Assembly: GCF_900753045.1 (NCBI RefSeq) | Contig: NZ_CAADXO010000019.1 | Coordinates: 16,926 to 80,925, forward strand | Source of the DNA: an uncultured Phascolarctobacterium sp. | GTDB lineage: Bacteria; Bacillota; Negativicutes; Acidaminococcales; Acidaminococcaceae | Reading direction: 5' to 3' | DNA length: 64,000 nucleotides | Shown: positions 60,810-64,000 of the stretch, one piece after another | How positions within the stretch are numbered: position 1 is the first letter of the stretch | Layout of the letters: each line of letters starts with the position of its first letter | Notes under the pieces: generated by a model | Database searches by the model: none | The model's input: the letters and a program-made list of their open reading frames with translations, nothing else | Told to the model about the DNA's origin: nothing | Program-made: the position numbers and the translations under genes

Positions 60810-62732
60810 ATGAAGTCTAATTTTTCCAAGGGCATGCTGATGACAGCCCTCGTTACCGGTACTGTTTTGTGCAGCAGTGCAGCTGCTTTTGCCGAAGAGT
60901 TGCAGGAGTATTCTTTAGACCAGATGGTTGTAACAGCCACAAGAACAGAAAAGCGTGATGTTGAGGTTCCTGCAACAACTAACGTTATTACAGAACAGGA
61001 AATTAAAAATCGCGGTTATGTAAGTGTATTTGATGCGTTGGAGCAGACTGTTGGCATTCAAAGCTATTCCTATACCGGTGGTGAAGGTGATAACGGCAGC
61101 TCTACCGGCCGTACCTATATCCGCGGTTTAGACAAAGGTACCTTGGTTTTGCTGAACGGTGCACCTATCAACCTGAACAATTACAATTCTACTGCCGGCA
61201 TTCCTATCAGTGCTGTAGAAAAAATTGAGGTTGTAAAAGGCTCTAACTCTGTTCTTTATGGCAGTGAAGCTATGGGCGGCGTTATCAACATCATTACCAA
61301 AAAAGCCGGCAAAATCAATAACAGCATTAAAGCTGTAGCAGGTAACTATAAAAATGGTTATGAGGTTGCTTCTAGCGGCGATAAATATATTTTGAGCTTC
61401 AGCCGTGACTATTATAAAAAATTTGAGAACTCCTCTATCAACTACAAAGGATTCGACACAGACAGACGCGCTTATACTAAAAATAATCTGTTCGCAAGCG
61501 TAAATTTGGCTAAAGATTTTACGCTTAATTATATGCATACCGAAACTAAAAATACCGGTATGACATATCTCAATCCCGACGGAAGTATGAATAAAACTTC
61601 TTACAGCTATAATGACGAAAGAGATAATGTAGCTTTACTCTATAACAACGAACAGGACAAGCTCAAATCTAATTTATCCTTCAACAGAAGAAGAATAGAC
61701 GGTAAGCAATATAAACCTAACGGACAGGTTTCAAGAAGCGGTTCCAGCAGCAATATTGTTCTGTATACCATTAACTACGATATTAACAAGGACTGGACTT
61801 TATCCGATAAAGCAACATTGCTGACCGGCGTAACTGCCAACAAAGAGCATTATGAAGAAATTGCCAACAGAAGCAATGCTATTTCCAGAGATAGCCTGGC
61901 AGCTTATTTCTCCTGGAATCAAAAATATGATGATAAGTTCTCTACCAATATCGGCGTAAGAGCACATTATGTAAAAAATAACGGCTTTGACGGCGCACAC
62001 AATGTATATCTGCCGCAATTACAGACCTTATATAAACTGGATGAAAATACCAGCTGGTATATTAACGTTGGCAAGGCATTTGAAATGCCGGCAATCAATT
62101 CCAGATACTCCAGAAGCAAAACTGGTTCTAACGGTGCGTTGAAGCCTCAGGAGGGCTGGACCTATGAAACCGGTGTGAAGAAGATTACCGATACTTCCTC
62201 CAGTAAATTAGCTGTGTTCACAATGAGAATGGATGATAAGTTTGCCTGGAAAAAATACAATCAGTTAGGCATTACTCCTCCGGCAGGCATTGATCCCGAT
62301 ACCTATATTCAGGTAAATCTTGGTGAATTTAAAAATACCGGTGTTGAATTCGAATATGATAAAGTAATCGGAGAACATTGGAGATACAATTTAGGTGCAA
62401 CCTATCAGGACCCGTTGGCTAAAGATGCCGGCAAGTGGACTCAGCAATCCTCCAGATATCAATTTACTGCAGGCGCTAAGTACAATTACAGCAAGCTCGG
62501 CGTCGGTGTAAACCTCTATTATTTGGGTGACAGAGAAGATGCATCCTACGGAAGCCTGCATAAGCTGAAAAACATTGTTAAGTTGAATTCTGTTATTAAC
62601 TATGATCCTGACAAAAATAACAGCATTACCTTAAATCTTTATAACCTTTTAGACAGAGATAATTCAATCAATGTCAGTGAAAATCTGGACAAACCGTTCA
62701 ACTGGACTTTGTCTTACGAATATCGCTTCTAA
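60810..62732 (+). CDS. TonB-dependent receptor (receptor 6)
   Basis: A 640-residue receptor with signal peptide (MKSNFSKGMLMTALVTGTVLCSSAAAFA), TonB box DQMVVTATR, plug motifs VITEQEIKNRGYVSVFDAL, TYIRGLDKGTLVLLNGAPINL and IEVVKGSNSVLYGSEAMGGVINI, and a barrel ending YEYRF. It is most like receptor 5. AAGGAG lies 12 bases before ATG 60810, but at an ideal distance from ATG 60799, which opens a four-codon frame whose TGA overlaps the receptor ATG. It has no MerR-type operator. Confidence 0.9.
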   Translation: MKSNFSKGMLMTALVTGTVLCSSAAAFAEELQEYSLDQMVVTATRTEKRDVEVPATTNVITEQEIKNRGYVSVFDALEQTVGIQSYSYTGGEGDNGSSTGRTYIRGLDKGTLVLLNGAPINLNNYNSTAGIPISAVEKIEVVKGSNSVLYGSEAMGGVINIITKKAGKINNSIKAVAGNYKNGYEVASSGDKYILSFSRDYYKKFENSSINYKGFDTDRRAYTKNNLFASVNLAKDFTLNYMHTETKNTGMTYLNPDGSMNKTSYSYNDERDNVALLYNNEQDKLKSNLSFNRRRIDGKQYKPNGQVSRSGSSSNIVLYTINYDINKDWTLSDKATLLTGVTANKEHYEEIANRSNAISRDSLAAYFSWNQKYDDKFSTNIGVRAHYVKNNGFDGAHNVYLPQLQTLYKLDENTSWYINVGKAFEMPAINSRYSRSKTGSNGALKPQEGWTYETGVKKITDTSSSKLAVFTMRMDDKFAWKKYNQLGITPPAGIDPDTYIQVNLGEFKNTGVEFEYDKVIGEHWRYNLGATYQDPLAKDAGKWTQQSSRYQFTAGAKYNYSKLGVGVNLYYLGDREDASYGSLHKLKNIVKLNSVINYDPDKNNSITLNLYNLLDRDNSINVSENLDKPFNWTLSYEYRF

Positions 62733-62747
62733 TTATTTGCTTCTATC

Positions 62748-62777
62748 AAAGGTGGCGCAAAACTGCGTCACCTTTTT
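62748..62777 (+). terminator. Terminator after receptor 6
   Basis: AAAGGTGGCGCA (62748-62759) pairs with TGCGTCACCTTT (62764-62775), one G-T pair, loop of four, followed by Ts. Confidence 0.88.
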
Positions 62778-62852
62778 CAAAACAGCTTAACTAAAGAACA
62801 TGGGCAATATTCATGACAGAGGAATATTTGTATCAATATCGAAAGGGAAATT

Positions 62853-63836
62853 ATGTATCGCTTAATCCTTATGCTTGTTATAGTCTGTTTTCTTTCGGGG
62901 TGTACAACAGAAAACTTTGGCCAATCTGCTAAGCTTGCAGGCAAAGATAACACGATTGTTGTAACAGACGATACCGGTTATCAGGTAAAACTAAATAAAA
63001 AGCCGGAGAGAATTATGACCAATAATATTTATCTTGATAACATAATTTTAGGCTTGGTTGAGCCTGAAAAAATGTTATCGGTATCTAAAAATATGGATAA
63101 CTCGGCAAAATCGTTTGGTAATATGGTTAGTTCATTGGTCGAAAATAAGATTACCAATCCCGGATTGGAAGCAGTTCTGGCATTAAAGCCGGATATATTC
63201 ATTGTTAATGAGGTAATCGGTGCGGATAAAATTCAGTCTTATCGTGATATGGGAATACCTGTTTATGTTGTAAGGCTGTCTACAAATATAGAAGAGGTAA
63301 AAAATGAAATTATTAAGCTCTCTTTGTTGGTAGGTGAAGAACAGCGTGGTAAGGTTTTGGTCAAGAAGATGGACGATAAGCTGGCGAGGATTGAACGCAA
63401 TATACCCAAAGAGCTTCATTACAGTAAAAGTACTGTTTTAGTATCAGCCAATTATACGTCTTACGGAGGCAAAGGCTGTATGTATGATGATATCTGCAAG
63501 CATGCCAAGATAAGAAACGGTATTGCAGATTTGGGAATGAATACCGGACAGACCGTCAATAAAGAGGTCATGATAGAGATAAACCCGGATTTTTTCTTTC
63601 TTGCAAAGCCATGGAAGGATAACAAGGCTAAGGATGAGAAATTGCTGGGTGAGTTTTTAGCTGATAAAAGCTTAGAAAATTTGCGGGCAGTAAAAAACGG
63701 TAATGTAGCTCTGCTTGATGAAAAATACATTTTTATCGGGCATCAGAATTGCGTATGGTCGGTGCAGAAGCTGGCACATTTGGTTTATGGTGACTGTGTT
63801 ACTTTAGAACCGGAGGAGTTTTTGAAAGGGTTTTAA
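62853..63836 (+). CDS. Periplasmic substrate-binding lipoprotein, SBP6
   Basis: A 327-residue lipoprotein with lipobox LSGC and BtuF-like fold; subgroup B (SYGGKGCMYDDICKHAKI; QNCVWSVQKLAHLVYGD and FLKGF at the end). ATG follows GAAAGGG. It pairs with receptor 6 and lies after that receptor's terminator, like SBP4 and SBP5. Its closest relative here is SBP5. Confidence 0.86.
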   Translation: MYRLILMLVIVCFLSGCTTENFGQSAKLAGKDNTIVVTDDTGYQVKLNKKPERIMTNNIYLDNIILGLVEPEKMLSVSKNMDNSAKSFGNMVSSLVENKITNPGLEAVLALKPDIFIVNEVIGADKIQSYRDMGIPVYVVRLSTNIEEVKNEIIKLSLLVGEEQRGKVLVKKMDDKLARIERNIPKELHYSKSTVLVSANYTSYGGKGCMYDDICKHAKIRNGIADLGMNTGQTVNKEVMIEINPDFFFLAKPWKDNKAKDEKLLGEFLADKSLENLRAVKNGNVALLDEKYIFIGHQNCVWSVQKLAHLVYGDCVTLEPEEFLKGF

Positions 63837-63890
63837 TAATTAAGCAAAAAACATCATGATTGCTTATATTTACAACTTCGAATATTAACT

Positions 63891-63920
63891 GAAAAAGCGG
63901 CGCGTTAGTGCTGCTTTTTC
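63891..63920 (+). terminator. Terminator after SBP6
   Basis: GAAAAAGCGGC (63891-63901) pairs with GCTGCTTTTTC (63910-63920), one G-T pair, with the T-run in the 3' arm. Confidence 0.8.
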
Positions 63921-63923
63921 ACT

Positions 63924-64000
63924 GTGCGCCCAGCATGGGCGCACTCTAATGGGTGAAAGTCCCTAGACCGCCCGGTAGCGGGAAGGTCATAGCTGAACAC
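63924..64000 (+). mobile_element. 5' end of a bacterial group II intron, cut by the window edge
   Basis: The sequence opens with GTGCGCCCAGC, continues to GGGCGCAC (stem 63924-63931 with 63937-63944), then GGGTGAAAGTCCC, the well-known start of bacterial group II introns (5' GTGYG and domain I). It begins three bases after the SBP6 terminator hairpin. The reverse-transcriptase gene and the 3' end are outside the window, so class and activity are unknown. Confidence 0.85.

Overview
The window most likely comes from a Negativicutes-type bacterium (diderm Firmicutes; Acidaminococcaceae is possible, but I cannot fix the genus). It combines a Firmicutes-style cell-wall/division cluster (murD-murG-murC-ddl-divIB-DUF881-sbp-ftsZ, then nrdR and a phoH-ybeY-cdd-era-corC-recO run) with outer-membrane equipment: six TonB-dependent receptors and an RND efflux pump.

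Layout. Positions 108-8509 hold peptidoglycan-precursor and division genes plus nrdR, without ftsW, murB or ftsA. Positions 8521-11190 hold a small exported protein, pgeF, an alpha/beta hydrolase and a cyclophilin lipoprotein. Positions 11223-15771 are the phoH-to-recO run; era and corC there appear to lack an ATG/GTG/TTG start and seem to start at ATA and ATC, each 9 nt after an AGGAG Shine-Dalgarno. From 15949 to 55594 lies a roughly 40 kb accessory island. Positions 55651-60526 are an exported protein and an RND pump. Positions 60810-63836 are a sixth receptor and binding protein, followed at 63924 by the 5' end of a group II intron cut by the window edge.

The island looks like a tetrapyrrole/metal scavenging and remodelling system that I do not recognise as described. 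Its core operon (16959-27115) encodes a NifH/BchL-like iron-sulfur ATPase, NifD-like and NifK-like partners that keep the cluster-binding cysteines, a periplasmic binding lipoprotein, a FecCD/BtuC-type permease, a CobN/ChlH-family chelatase large subunit and a radical SAM protein. Around it are two more CobN/ChlH paralogues, one ChlI-like and one ChlD-like AAA+ subunit, two nitrilase-family amidohydrolases, five BtuB-like receptors, four more binding lipoproteins and two MerR-family regulators. There is only one permease and no ABC ATPase.

The island is tied together by a shared promoter: nine sites with a TTGACT-like -35, exactly 19 bp of spacer carrying an inverted repeat, and a TATAAT-like -10. 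This is the stretched layout activated by MerR proteins, and two MerR genes lie inside the island. A plausible scheme (inference) is that receptors and lipoproteins bring in several tetrapyrroles, that CobN/ChlH proteins with the shared ChlI/ChlD motor insert or remove metals, and that the nitrogenase-like reductase, radical SAM enzyme and nitrilases alter the macrocycle or its side chains. The substrate (haem, cobamide, chlorophyll derivative or other) cannot be read from the sequence.

No gap without a gene exceeds 300 bases. I saw no tRNA, rRNA or CRISPR array.
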